From NCBI RefSeq assembly GCF_006716815.1, contig NZ_VFPS01000001.1, forward strand, positions 558,001-622,000: DNA of 64,000 bases. The letters run 5' to 3'. The stretch comes from Microbacterium lacticum (lineage in GTDB: Bacteria; Actinomycetota; Actinomycetes; Actinomycetales; Microbacteriaceae). Shown one piece after another: positions 39,403 to 47,752 of this stretch (position 1 is its first letter; every line of letters starts with the position of its first letter). Made by a program: the position numbers and the translations under genes. Below the pieces are notes generated by a model. The model did no database searches, had not been told where the DNA came from, and was given only the letters and a program-made list of their open reading frames with translations.

Positions 39403-40629
39403 ATGGACAGCGGAAACCTCGCGTGGTCTGTCGCCGCGACAGCCCTCGTACTTTTCATGACGCCCGGTGTGGCGTTCTTCTACGGCGGCTTGGTGAAGGC
39501 CAAGAGCGTCGTCAGCATGATGATGATGAGCTTCGGAGCGATGGGCCTGGTGGGCGTGCTCTGGATCCTCTACGGCTCGAACATGACCGTCATCGCCGAG
39601 GGTGAGAACCAGTTCCTCGCCGGCAACCCGTTCAGCGACTTCGGCCTGGCCGGCGCCAGCAGCGATTCGCTCGTCGTCTCGGCATACGGCGCGACGTTCG
39701 CGATCATCACCGTCGCGCTCATCTCGGGTGCCATCGCCGACCGTGCCAAGTTTGGCTCCTGGATGATCTTCGCCGGCATCTGGGCGACGATCGTCTACTT
39801 CCCCGTGGCCGCGTGGGTGTGGGGCGGAGGCTGGGTCTACAACCTCGGCGCGAACCTCGGCCTCGACGTGAGCGTGATCGACTACGCCGGTGGTACCGCG
39901 GTGCACATCAACGCCGGTGCGGCCGCGCTCGCCCTCGCTCTCGTCCTCGGCAAGCGCGTCGGGTTCCAGAAGGGCATCCACAAGCCGCACAACGTGCCGC
40001 TCGTGATGCTCGGGGCCGCGATCCTGTGGTTCGGCTGGTTCGGCTTCAACGCCGGTGCCGAGGGCACGTTCTCGCTGCTCGGCACGGAGGACTCGTCGGT
40101 CGGCCTCATCGTGATCAACACGCTCGGTGCGACGGCCGCGGCCATCATCGGCTGGATCGTCATCGAGAAGATCAAGGACGGCAAGCCCACCGCCGTCGGG
40201 GCCGCCTCGGGCGCCGTCGCCGGTCTCGTCGCCATCACCCCCTCGTGCGCCGCGCTGGCGCCGGGCTGGGCACTGCTGCTCGGTGTCATCACCGGCGCGG
40301 TCTGCGCCCTCGCCGTCGAGCTGAAGTGGAAGCTCGGCTACGACGACTCGCTCGACGTCGTCGGCGTGCACCTGGTCGGTGGCATCATCGGCACGCTCTA
40401 CGTCGGCTTCTTCGCGACCGGCACGGGCCTGTTCACCGGCGGCACCGGAGCGCAGCTGCTGGTGCAGTTCATCGCCGCCTTCGGCGTGCTGATCTACTCG
40501 TTCGTCGTCGCCTACCTGCTGGGCCTCCTCATCGAGAAGACGATCGGCTTCCGCGTGAAGAACGAAGACGAGATCGCCGGCATCGACAACGTCGTGCACG
40601 GCGAGGAGGGCTACGCCCTGGTCGACTGA
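39403..40629 (+). CDS. amt: Ammonium transporter
   Basis: 408 aa, 11 membrane helices, trimeric Amt/MEP channel for ammonium uptake. Seen: GGLVKAKSVVSMMMMSFG, the pore histidines in GGTAVHINAG and DVVGVHLVGG, and FGWFGFNAG. The cytoplasmic tail ends GEEGYALVD, a typical PII-interacting tail. It lacks the glnB/glnD partners that often follow, since a strong terminator comes 46 bp later. A GlnR-like region upstream suggests nitrogen control. Confidence 0.96.
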   Translation: MDSGNLAWSVAATALVLFMTPGVAFFYGGLVKAKSVVSMMMMSFGAMGLVGVLWILYGSNMTVIAEGENQFLAGNPFSDFGLAGASSDSLVVSAYGATFAIITVALISGAIADRAKFGSWMIFAGIWATIVYFPVAAWVWGGGWVYNLGANLGLDVSVIDYAGGTAVHINAGAAALALALVLGKRVGFQKGIHKPHNVPLVMLGAAILWFGWFGFNAGAEGTFSLLGTEDSSVGLIVINTLGATAAAIIGWIVIEKIKDGKPTAVGAASGAVAGLVAITPSCAALAPGWALLLGVITGAVCALAVELKWKLGYDDSLDVVGVHLVGGIIGTLYVGFFATGTGLFTGGTGAQLLVQFIAAFGVLIYSFVVAYLLGLLIEKTIGFRVKNEDEIAGIDNVVHGEEGYALVD

Positions 40630-40674
40630 CCGCAACCACATCGCACACAGCACACGCTGCAGGGCAGCGCAGGA

Positions 40675-40703
40675 GAGGGCGCCGGATCGGATCCGGCGCC
40701 CTC
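40675..40703. terminator. Terminator of amt
   Basis: Stem of at least 11 bp (GAGGGCGCCGG and complement) with a short loop, followed by TTCC. Confidence 0.8.
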
Positions 40704-40746
40704 TTCCGTGCGCCGACCGCGGGCGGGCGCTGACGGGTGGTGTCGG

Positions 40747-40752
40747 TAGGGT
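40747..40752 (+). promoter_or_regulatory. -10 element (TAGGGT), leaderless
   Basis: TAGGGT is seven bases before ATG 40760. Confidence 0.5.
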
Positions 40753-40759
40753 GTCGCCT

Positions 40760-41368
40760 ATGGCGCGCGACAGCTACCTCACCGGTTTCATCAAGGGGCT
40801 CATCAACGTTCTCTCGGGCGCCGCGGCGGTCGTGGACGACCAGTTGAAGGATGCCGCGCGGCGTGAGGAGCGCGCGAACCGCGCCGCCGGGTCACTGGCC
40901 GGGACGCGCGCCGCGGAGGCGTCCGCGACGGCCACCGCGCGGGCCCAGGAGGGCTTCACGGCGACGATCGAGATCGATCCGCCGGCCCGGTCGGGCCTCC
41001 GCATCTCGTACGCGCCTGACCGCGACGGCGACCCCGACGCGGGGGAGATCGTCTGGACGTGGGTGCCGTACGCCGAGCGCGACGGACGCGGGAAGGACCG
41101 CCCTGTCCTGGTCATCGCCCGGCAGAGCGACGAGCGCGTGTACGCGGTGCGGCTGACGAGCAAGGCGCACGACGCCGACCGCGACTTCATCGAGATCGGC
41201 ACCGGGGCCTGGGATGGGCAGGGCCGACCCTCCTGGGTCGACATCGAGCAGCTGTACAGCGTGCACGCCGAGGGCATGCGGCGCGAGGCATCCGCCCTCG
41301 ATCGCGCACGGTTCGCGCGCGTCGCGCGGGCGCTGCGAGCCCGCTACGGCTGGGCGGTCGAGAGCTGA
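40760..41368 (+). CDS. PemK/MazF-like family protein with long N-terminal extension
   Basis: 202 aa. The first 85 residues are a helical, Ala/Arg-rich extension; the PemK-like beta-barrel follows (GEIVWTWVPYAERDGRGKDRPVLVI, SWVDIEQLYSV). Classical PemK toxins are about 110 aa and cleave RNA. No antitoxin gene adjoins, so this may be a chromosomal relative that is not a toxin. Start at ATG 40760, not the GTG nine bases earlier, which overlaps the -10. Confidence 0.75.
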   Translation: MARDSYLTGFIKGLINVLSGAAAVVDDQLKDAARREERANRAAGSLAGTRAAEASATATARAQEGFTATIEIDPPARSGLRISYAPDRDGDPDAGEIVWTWVPYAERDGRGKDRPVLVIARQSDERVYAVRLTSKAHDADRDFIEIGTGAWDGQGRPSWVDIEQLYSVHAEGMRREASALDRARFARVARALRARYGWAVES

Positions 41369-41395
41369 GGCGGCGCGCGGCGCGGCCGGCGCCGG

Positions 41396-41740
41396 TCAGT
41401 CGATGCGCGTGGCCAGCGGGGCGAAGATGATGATCGCGGCGCCGAGCAGCGCGACGGCCGATCCGACGTAGTCCCACACGGTGGGCTTGAACCCGTCGAC
41501 GACGATGCCCCACGCGAGCGACCCGGCGACGAAGACGCCGCCGTACGCGGCGAGCACGCGACCGAAGTTCGCGTCGGGCTGGAAGGCCGCGACGAAGCCG
41601 TACCCGCCGAGCGCCAGGACGCCGGCGAGGGCGAACCACCAGCCGCGGTTCTCGCGCACCGCCTGCCAGATCAGCCACGCCCCGCCGATCTCGGCGACGG
41701 CGGCGAGCAGGAAGAGGACGATGATCCGGACAGTGGTCAT
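41396..41740 (-). CDS. YnfA family membrane protein (UPF0060)
   Basis: 114 aa with four membrane helices, size and motif ([45 protein letters not shown]) as in YnfA. It is related to small multidrug-resistance-type transporters; the natural role is uncertain. Convergent with the PemK-like gene. Confidence 0.9.
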   Translation of the reverse strand: MTTVRIIVLFLLAAVAEIGGAWLIWQAVRENRGWWFALAGVLALGGYGFVAAFQPDANFGRVLAAYGGVFVAGSLAWGIVVDGFKPTVWDYVGSAVALLGAAIIIFAPLATRID

Positions 41741-41802
41741 GCCGCCCAGTCTCACAGCGACCGGTGTCGGGCGTGTTTCACGCGTAGATGCCGAGGAGAA
41801 GG

Positions 41803-41878
41803 TGGTGGGCGATGCCGGACTCGAACCGACGACCTCTTCCGTGTGAAGGAAGCGCGCTACCAACTGCGCCAATCGCCC
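41803..41878 (-). tRNA. tRNA-Val (CAC)
   Basis: Full cloverleaf: acceptor GGGCGAT/ATCGCCC, anticodon stem CTTCC/GGAAG with loop TTCACAC, T arm GTCGG TTCGAGT CCGGC. The 3' CCA is encoded. Confidence 0.95.
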
Positions 41879-42050
41879 GTGACCCGGGATGTGCTCCGTG
41901 GGCCGAGATCCGATGTTACCGGATCGGGGCGCCCGGCAACGAATCCTCGGCAAGACACGCGCGGGGCGCATCCGGTTTTGCGAACCGCGGAGAGTGCACT
42001 AAAGTCGATCAAGCGCCTGAGGGAGTCGGAAACGACGAACACGGGGGCAT

Positions 42051-42123
42051 GCGGATGTAGCGCAGTTGGTAGCGCACAACCTTGCCAAGGTTGGGGTCGC
42101 GAGTTCGAGTCTCGTCATCCGCT
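42051..42123 (+). tRNA. tRNA-Gly (GCC)
   Basis: Acceptor GCGGATG/CATCCGC, anticodon loop TTGCCAA, T arm GCGAG TTCGAGT CTCGT. CCA not encoded. Confidence 0.95.
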
Positions 42124-42190
42124 CGAGTGCACGGGTCTCTTTTCGAGGAGATCACGGCACGTGGGGTCAAACCACACGGTTAATCCACAC

Positions 42191-42261
42191 GGTGGCGTGG
42201 CCGAGCGGCTAGGCACCGGCCTGCAAAGCCGTTTACACGGGTTCGAATCCCGTCGCCACCT
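42191..42261 (+). tRNA. tRNA-Cys (GCA)
   Basis: Acceptor GGTGGCG/CGCCACC, anticodon loop CTGCAAA, T loop TTCGAAT. 71 bases with a short variable arm, as usual for tRNA-Cys. Confidence 0.95.
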
Positions 42262-42289
42262 CGCCTCACAACTGAATACGCCTGTACAG

Positions 42290-42361
42290 GCGCGATTGGC
42301 GCAGCGGTAGCGCGCTTCCCTGACACGGAAGAGGTCACTGGTTCGATCCCAGTATCGCGCA
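42290..42361 (+). tRNA. tRNA-Val (GAC)
   Basis: Acceptor GCGCGAT/ATCGCGC, anticodon stem CTTCC/GGAAG with loop CTGACAC, T arm ACTGG TTCGATC CCAGT. Third member of a Gly-Cys-Val cluster that ends in a terminator. Confidence 0.95.
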
Positions 42362-42367
42362 CAGAAG

Positions 42368-42394
42368 AAAACCCCTGAGAAATCAGGGGTTTTT
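42368..42394 (+). terminator. Terminator of the tRNA cluster
   Basis: AAAACCCCTGA stem, GAAA tetraloop, then a run of five T: the only classical T-tract terminator noticed in the window. Confidence 0.9.
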
Positions 42395-42601
42395 CTCGCA
42401 TAGGGAGCGAAGCGCTAGCCTTCGGGCAATATACGGGGAACATCGCTTCGGTGTGCGCGAGGTGAACGGCCGGGTGCGCCTTCCTCTGACGTTTTCCCGC
42501 GCGATGGTCTCGAGCACCACAGGTTGTGAGCACCCGGTCCGCTGAGGCATCGCCGGCGCCACTGCCTGCGTGTGACATGACGACAACGATGCGATCGCGA
42601 T

Positions 42602-43183
42602 TCAGTGCCTTCTCCGCTTCTTGCGAGGATGCCGCGGGTTCGTGCCCTTTGCGCGCGGCGGTAGTGGGGCGCTCGACGCTTCGATCGGTCGCAGCTTCAG
42701 GTCGACCAGAATGCGCGTGGCTTGGTCATAGACAAGGGCAGTCCCGCGGTGAAGCCCGAGATGATACTTCTTGGCCTGAAGGTACCGCCGGAGCGATGAC
42801 GTGGATGTGTCGGGATCAGATCCCGCAGTACGAGTCGCCCAAACGAACAACCAGCCTTCGCGTTGGTCAGAGCCGAGCGCGATTGTTCGCGACCGCTCCT
42901 GCTCGGGAGTGCTGGACGAGCGCCGGAGCTGACCGGGAATCCTCGCCATCGCGTCTTGCGTGGCAGCATTCGCAGACAACAGAGTTGCCCCTGTACTCAA
43001 CCAGGCGGTATCGCCGCGCGTCTGGAGCTCATCTGCCAGCAGATCAACGGTGCCAACGCTCAGATCCTCTCGCTGCGCCGTGAGCTTGACCTGTGGGACG
43101 ACCCGGGCCTGGTCAGAGGCATCGAGTCGCGCCTCGCGACGACGCAGGAATCTCTGAAGGGACTGAACACGCAGCTGGAGCAA
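42602..43183 (-). CDS. Hypothetical protein (uncertain)
   Basis: Open frame of up to 193 aa. The C-terminal 100 residues (from about ATG 42949) look protein-like, with a Trp/Tyr-rich middle (REGWLFVWATRTAGSDPD) and a basic tail ending RKKRRRH. The first 80 residues lie opposite the better-supported pseudogene on the plus strand, so the true gene is probably 42602-42949 (115 aa). GC is lower than in neighbouring core genes. No recognised family. The 42,395-42,601 stretch before it holds nothing I can identify. Confidence 0.3.
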   Translation of the reverse strand: MLQLRVQSLQRFLRRREARLDASDQARVVPQVKLTAQREDLSVGTVDLLADELQTRGDTAWLSTGATLLSANAATQDAMARIPGQLRRSSSTPEQERSRTIALGSDQREGWLFVWATRTAGSDPDTSTSSLRRYLQAKKYHLGLHRGTALVYDQATRILVDLKLRPIEASSAPLPPRAKGTNPRHPRKKRRRH

Positions 43184-44470
43184 CTCGCCAATGAGCGCGC
43201 CTCGGCAGACAATACGGCCGTGATCACCCGCACCGGTGCGACCTCACGGGGGACGCTGGCCTCGTGGTCGCTTCCGGGAGCGCCGGGCGGTGTGACTCTC
43301 GAACAGCTCGCCGGCATGAGTGAGACCGACATCGCCACCCTCCTCGCCGCACACCCCGAACTGATCGACAAGCTCCTCACCGCGCAGACCCCCACGCAGA
43401 CCGCAGCGTGGTGGCAGAGCCTGACCCTCGATCAGCAACACGCCCTCGTCCTCGGCGGCTCCGCCCTCATCGGCGCCCTGGGTGGCACCCAACAATGGTG
43501 CGCATCGCGGCGAACCGCCTCAGCGCCGCTGTCGAGTACCGGGCAACGCAAAATGAGATTGCACAAGAGCGCTGGTTTGCCAGCCCCCGCGACATTGACG
43601 ACCTCACCGTCGGTGCCATCGGTAGCAACCGCAGCCTCGACCAGCTACAGAAGAAGTCGGAGTACCTGGAGCGTGTCATGTCGGGTGCGGTCCAGCTCTA
43701 CCTCTACCAGCCAGACCGAGATCGCATAGTCGAGATGATCGGCAACCCGAGCGCGTCGACGACCAACTCGGTGACGTACGTTCCCGGCACATTCAGCAAC
43801 CAATACTCCTTCTACACTGGCGAGGTGCAGCAGGTCGGTAGCTGGTTGAACGGTCAAGACCAGAGCATGGTGGTGTTCGTGTGGCACGGCGGCGAGTTCC
43901 CCGGCCAGAGGCCCGGAACAACGCAAGTCGACGGGCTTCTCGCCGCAAACGAAGCTCCCCTTGCCCTCAAGACGGGTGGTGGTCTGGCCGCGTTCCAAGG
44001 TGAAGTTGCGACCGACCCTCATCTCAACGCGGCACGGTACGACGCGATTGCTCACTCCTGGGGCCTCGCCGCGACGACTGCCTCTGAACTCAAGGGAGCC
44101 AGATACGACAATGTCGTCTCCCTTTCCGGCGCATGGATGCCGCCGGGATGGGAAGGACAGAGCAACACTGCCTACTCGCACTACACCTACACTGACTTCC
44201 TCACCGTCGCGAAAGACCTTGATCTCGTCGGCGCCGGGAACGTTCCGGATACCAACCCCGCCTTCACCAAGCCCCTTGGCGATCCCATTCCACCCACGGT
44301 GACTGGACGCTCACGCTGCCGACCGGCAGCAGCCCATACGCCGGCAGTGAGCCCGTCAGGGACTGAGATCATCCTCTGGCGACCCGCACCCCGCGAAGTA
44401 GCCACTGTTCCTGGTAGTCGGCACCAACGCGAGTATCAGCGACTACCCGACGACCTCGTTCGAGAACTGA
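43003..44470 (+). pseudogene. Frameshifted DUF1023-type alpha/beta hydrolase
   Basis: Actinobacterial hydrolase of the DUF1023 class, usually beside WXG100-like proteins. The N-terminal helical part is read in one frame (LELICQQINGANAQILSLRR to ALVLGGSALIGALGG). Near 43488 the frame breaks; restoring one C in the CCC run gives GGTPTMVRIAANRL. The second frame carries the nucleophile elbow AHSWG. After GDPIPP (about 44290) the frame breaks again: THGDWTLTLPTGSSPYAGS and finally LFLVVGTNASISDYPTTSFEN are in other frames. The 5' end is also unclear. Multiply inactivated rather than a single sequencing error. Confidence 0.7.
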
Positions 44471-46161
44471 CAGGTGAAGAACTCGCGACGGCATAGCGTC
44501 AGTGCATTCACAGGTCGGATCAAGCCCCTACGCGGCGGGGCAGCCTCGATGCCCTCGAGACGCTCAGGTCCCGGGGTTGACGGGTGCGCACGTCGCTGCG
44601 TCGCGATGTGAATCGCGGACAGCACGATGCCCGTCGTCACGACCACCAGCGCGATCCCGCCGACAGGCGCCCACCAGCTCGGGCGGATGCCGCGCGCCAC
44701 CACGATCACCACACTCACCAGCGCCGCGACGACAGATACGACCAGCGCCGCGCGAGACGCCACGGTCACGAGAGTGAAATCGCATCGGTATCCGCAGCCG
44801 TCGATGCTCAACGTCTGCATCACCACCATCCCGTACGCGATGAACGAGACGATCACCTGCAGCACGATGAGCCCCGCCGACCGCAGCGGCTCCGCGGCGC
44901 CCATCACCCCCCCCGCGTCCACGAGCACCGCGCGAGCGGCGCGCTCGCCCGACGCCAGCGCACCCTGGATCGACGCCGCATCGCGGTGGTCGCCCGCGAG
45001 GTACACCCGGTCAGCCACGCGCGGCTGGCGGGGTGCGCGCAGCGGCGACGGCTGTGTGGGCAGCGCATCGGGGATGTCGTCGCGGCGCAGCAGCTGCCAG
45101 TCCGTGACCTCGGCATCCCACAACTCGGCGAGGTGCCGACGCACCTCGTCCTCGCCGGCGGTCGCAACGCCCCGCGGCAGCAGGCAGGTCGCCTCGATCA
45201 GGTGACGGCCCGCCGGTGCGTACGACGGCGCGGTGTGGGAGATCACCGCCGTGTTCACGACCGGTCCGCGGCGGCCGCCGCCGCGTCCGTCCACGCTCAG
45301 CAGAGCGGATGCCGAGGGCGCGTGCGTCGCCGCGAACCACCACGTCTGCAGTCCGTTGGTCGCCGGTCGCGGCACCGGCGTCAGCTCTGCCACCGTCTCC
45401 GGGCCGACAGCCACCACGACCCGCCCGGCGCGAAGGGCCTCGCCACCCGCGACGTCGACCTCGACGATCGGGCCGTCCCTCTCCACGCGCTCCGCCCGCG
45501 CTCCGAGCCGGATCTCCGCTCCCGCGGCACGCGCCCGCGCGGCCAGCTGCGCCGGCACCGCCGCGATCCCCTGCGCGGGAAGCCCCGGCCGCCCTCGCGC
45601 GAAGTACCGCACCAACTCCTGCACGAACGCGTTCGAGGTCACCCCATCGGCCTCGGCGACGACACCGGCAAGGAACGGCTCGAGCACGGCCGTGCGCAGC
45701 GGTCCGCGCAGGCCCGCGGCATCCCACGCCTCGCGCAGCGGGCGGTCATCGCGCGCGCGGTCTGACAGTCGCGGCGTGAACGCCGGTGCGAGCCAGCGTG
45801 CGAACGCCACGGCATCCGCGGCGCTCACCAGCCCGCTGCCGATCGTGCGCGCGATCGACGACGGATGGCGCAGCGGATGCCGCACCGCGGCCACCCCGCG
45901 ATCGGTGCGCACCTGCACGCCGACCGGGAACGATCGCAGCGCGAGGGCATCGAGATCGACACCGCGCCGGAGCGCGGGGTAGGCGGGGTTCAGCACCTGG
46001 AAGCCCCGATCGAGGCGGAAGCCGTCGACGATGTCGGTGCGCTGGCGTCCGCCGACCGTGTCCGCCGCCTCGAGCACGACGACCTCGAGACCGCGCTCCG
46101 CCAGCACCGCAGCGCACCGCAGGCCGGCAAGTCCCGCCCCGATCACCACCACGTCGTGCAT
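44443..46161 (-). CDS. FAD-dependent oxidoreductase fused in frame to a small membrane protein
   Basis: 572 codons. Residues 1-418 are an amine-oxidase/phytoene-desaturase-type flavoprotein: VVVIGAGLAGLRCAAVLAERG, EAADTVGGRQRT near the N-terminus and VYLAGDHRDAASIQGALASGERAA at its C-terminus. After VDAGG the frame passes a run of eight G straight into MGAAEPLRSAGLIVLQ, a separate-looking protein of three to four membrane helices. With seven G, TGA would end the oxidoreductase and overlap the second ATG (TGATG). The last 20 or so residues run into the neighbouring pseudogene. Substrate unknown. Start ATG 46161 behind a GGCGGAG region. Confidence 0.75.
   Translation of the reverse strand: MHDVVVIGAGLAGLRCAAVLAERGLEVVVLEAADTVGGRQRTDIVDGFRLDRGFQVLNPAYPALRRGVDLDALALRSFPVGVQVRTDRGVAAVRHPLRHPSSIARTIGSGLVSAADAVAFARWLAPAFTPRLSDRARDDRPLREAWDAAGLRGPLRTAVLEPFLAGVVAEADGVTSNAFVQELVRYFARGRPGLPAQGIAAVPAQLAARARAAGAEIRLGARAERVERDGPIVEVDVAGGEALRAGRVVVAVGPETVAELTPVPRPATNGLQTWWFAATHAPSASALLSVDGRGGGRRGPVVNTAVISHTAPSYAPAGRHLIEATCLLPRGVATAGEDEVRRHLAELWDAEVTDWQLLRRDDIPDALPTQPSPLRAPRQPRVADRVYLAGDHRDAASIQGALASGERAARAVLVDAGGVMGAAEPLRSAGLIVLQVIVSFIAYGMVVMQTLSIDGCGYRCDFTLVTVASRAALVVSVVAALVSVVIVVARGIRPSWWAPVGGIALVVVTTGIVLSAIHIATQRRAHPSTPGPERLEGIEAAPPRRGLIRPVNALTLCRREFFTCQFSNEVVG
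44907..44914 (-). repeat. G8 homopolymer at the fusion junction
   Basis: Eight C on the plus strand, read as G on the coding strand. Tract length decides whether the oxidoreductase stops or continues into the membrane protein. Confidence 0.85.
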
Positions 46162-46301
46162 CGCCGCTCCGCCTCTCGTCGTCGGACGCATCCGGGGTCC
46201 CCCGTCGCGCCGTCGCCTGCGGCCAGCATACGGAGGGCGCGGCATCCGATCTCGGGGTTGACGAGCTTTCCGAGACCGCCCTCGCCCCGCGGCGGCGTGC
46301 C

Positions 46302-46307
46302 TACGAT
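46302..46307 (+). promoter_or_regulatory. -10 element (TACGAT), leaderless
   Basis: TACGAT is six bases before ATG 46314. Confidence 0.5.
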
Positions 46308-46313
46308 GACGGA

Positions 46314-47186
46314 ATGAAGATCCTCCTCACCGGTGCCACCGGCTACATCGGCTCGTCCGTCCTCGACGTACTGCGCGCCCACGGTCACGACGTCGTCGCG
46401 CCGGTGCGCAGTGCGCACGCCGCGCAGAAGGCCACGGTGACCGGTGCGACCGCGGTCGTCGGCGACATCACCGACGCCGCCTGGTTCACTCCGCTCCTCG
46501 AGGGAGTGGATGCCGCGATCCACACCGCCGCACCGAGTGACGGCACCGCGCCGCAGTTCGACGCTGCGGTCGCCGAAGCCGTCATCGCGGCGTTCAGCGG
46601 CACCGGCAAGCCCTACATCCACACCGGCGGCCTGTGGATCCACGGCCCGTCCGACGACCTCACCGAGCAGACCCCGTTCAACCCGCCGGCGATCGTCGCC
46701 TGGCGTGAGGGAGTGGAGTCCCGGCTCGCCGCCGCCGATCTCGCGCTCACGATCGTCGAACCCGGGATCGTCCACGGTCACGGTGCCGGCATCCCCGCCA
46801 TGCTGGACTCCGCTCCGCGCGACGCCGAGGGTCGCCTCACCGTCATCGGCGACGGCACCCCGCACTGGGCGACCGTGCACGTCGACGACCTCGCCGAGCT
46901 GTACGTGCGGGTGATCGAGAGCCCCGAGCCGGTCGGACGGGTGCTCGGCCTCAGCGGTCACAACGCGACGGTCACCGAGCTCGGCGAAGCGGTCGCCGGC
47001 GGTCCTGTCGTTGCGGAGGGCGTCGAGGCATCGCGTGCACGTCTGGGCGCACCGTTCGCCGACGCCCTCATGCTCGACCAGCAGGGAAGCGGTGCGAAAG
47101 CGCGCGCGCTCGGCTGGACGCCGACCCGCCCCTCGCTGCTCGAGGAGATCCGCGCCTGCGCGTACGGCTCGGCCGCGCAGGGCTGA
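46314..47186 (+). CDS. NAD-dependent epimerase/dehydratase-family protein
   Basis: 290 aa extended short-chain dehydrogenase. Rossmann motif ILLTGATGYIGSSV at the N-terminus, DITDAAW acidic strand, and a VEPGIVHGHG segment matching the NmrA/epimerase subgroup. The usual YxxxK catalytic pair is not obvious: the corresponding stretch reads HTGGLWIHGPSDD, so it may be a non-catalytic or atypical member. Divergent from the oxidoreductase; leaderless start. Confidence 0.82.
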   Translation: MKILLTGATGYIGSSVLDVLRAHGHDVVAPVRSAHAAQKATVTGATAVVGDITDAAWFTPLLEGVDAAIHTAAPSDGTAPQFDAAVAEAVIAAFSGTGKPYIHTGGLWIHGPSDDLTEQTPFNPPAIVAWREGVESRLAAADLALTIVEPGIVHGHGAGIPAMLDSAPRDAEGRLTVIGDGTPHWATVHVDDLAELYVRVIESPEPVGRVLGLSGHNATVTELGEAVAGGPVVAEGVEASRARLGAPFADALMLDQQGSGAKARALGWTPTRPSLLEEIRACAYGSAAQG

Positions 47187-47239
47187 TCAGGTCACTCGCG
47201 GTCGGCGCCGCACCTCTGTCGCCGCGGAGCGCTCCGGTC

Positions 47240-47245
47240 TACGCT
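47240..47245 (+). promoter_or_regulatory. -10 element (TACGCT), leaderless
   Basis: TACGCT is six bases before ATG 47252. Confidence 0.5.
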
Positions 47246-47251
47246 CTCGGC

Positions 47252-47545
47252 ATGTGCCGAAACATCCGGGTGCTCCACAACTTCGACCCGCCCACGACCG
47301 ATGACGAGGTCCGTGAAGCGGCACTGCAGTTCGTCCGCAAAGTGAGCGGCTCGACGCATCCCTCGCGCGCCAACACCGAGGCATTCGAGGCGGCGATCGA
47401 CGAGATCGCCGCGGCCACGCGTCGCCTCCTCGATGCGCTCGTGACCGCGGCGCCGCCCAAGAACCGCGAGGCCGAGGCGGTCAAGGGACGCGCCCGCCAC
47501 GAGAAGCGGATGGAGCGCGAAGTGCGCATCCGCACAGCATCCTGA
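47252..47545 (+). CDS. DUF2277 family protein
   Basis: 97 aa. MCRNIRVLHNFDPPTTDDEV is the family's invariant start, followed by a helical domain (ALQFVRKVSG, AIDEIAAATRRLLDAL) and a basic tail. Widespread in actinobacteria, function unknown. Leaderless start; followed by a hairpin terminator. Confidence 0.9.
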   Translation: MCRNIRVLHNFDPPTTDDEVREAALQFVRKVSGSTHPSRANTEAFEAAIDEIAAATRRLLDALVTAAPPKNREAEAVKGRARHEKRMEREVRIRTAS

Positions 47546-47557
47546 TCGGATGCCGCT

Positions 47558-47579
47558 GCCGGATGCCGCGGCATCCGGC
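47558..47579. terminator. Hairpin after the DUF2277 gene
   Basis: Perfect 22-bp palindrome built from GGATGCC and GGCATCC, 13 bases after the stop. Confidence 0.6.
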
Positions 47580-47625
47580 GACTTCTCAGCTTCACGTCAC
47601 CGTGCTGCCCTACTGTGGCAGCAGT

Positions 47626-47717
47626 CCAGGGGGAGTACTCCGACACGGACGGCTCGTCAATACAGTCGCATCGCGGCCCGGGCCGACCGGTCCCGTGAGG
47701 GATGGGGGAGACTCTGG
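47626..47717 (+). ncRNA. yybP-ykoY-type (manganese) riboswitch upstream of terC
   Basis: Begins CCAGGGGGAGTA, contains TCGTCAATAC, and closes with GGGGGAGACTCTGG so that CCAG pairs with CTGG as stem P1. These are the conserved blocks of the yybP-ykoY element, which senses Mn2+ and commonly precedes TerC-family genes. The ribosome site GGGAG lies 25 bases beyond. TACTGT at 47611-47616 is a likely -10. Confidence 0.75.
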
Positions 47718-47752
47718 CGTCGACTCGTCACGCCATTCTTCGGGAGACCCCT

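Noticed and set aside
40760..41368. Toxin-antitoxin pair
   Set aside because: The PemK-like protein has no adjacent antitoxin gene; the neighbour on the other strand is YnfA.
42362..44500. Genomic island integrated at tRNA-Val with a duplicated tRNA end
   Set aside because: I found no second copy of the tRNA 3' sequence and no integrase here; the decayed genes alone do not prove it.
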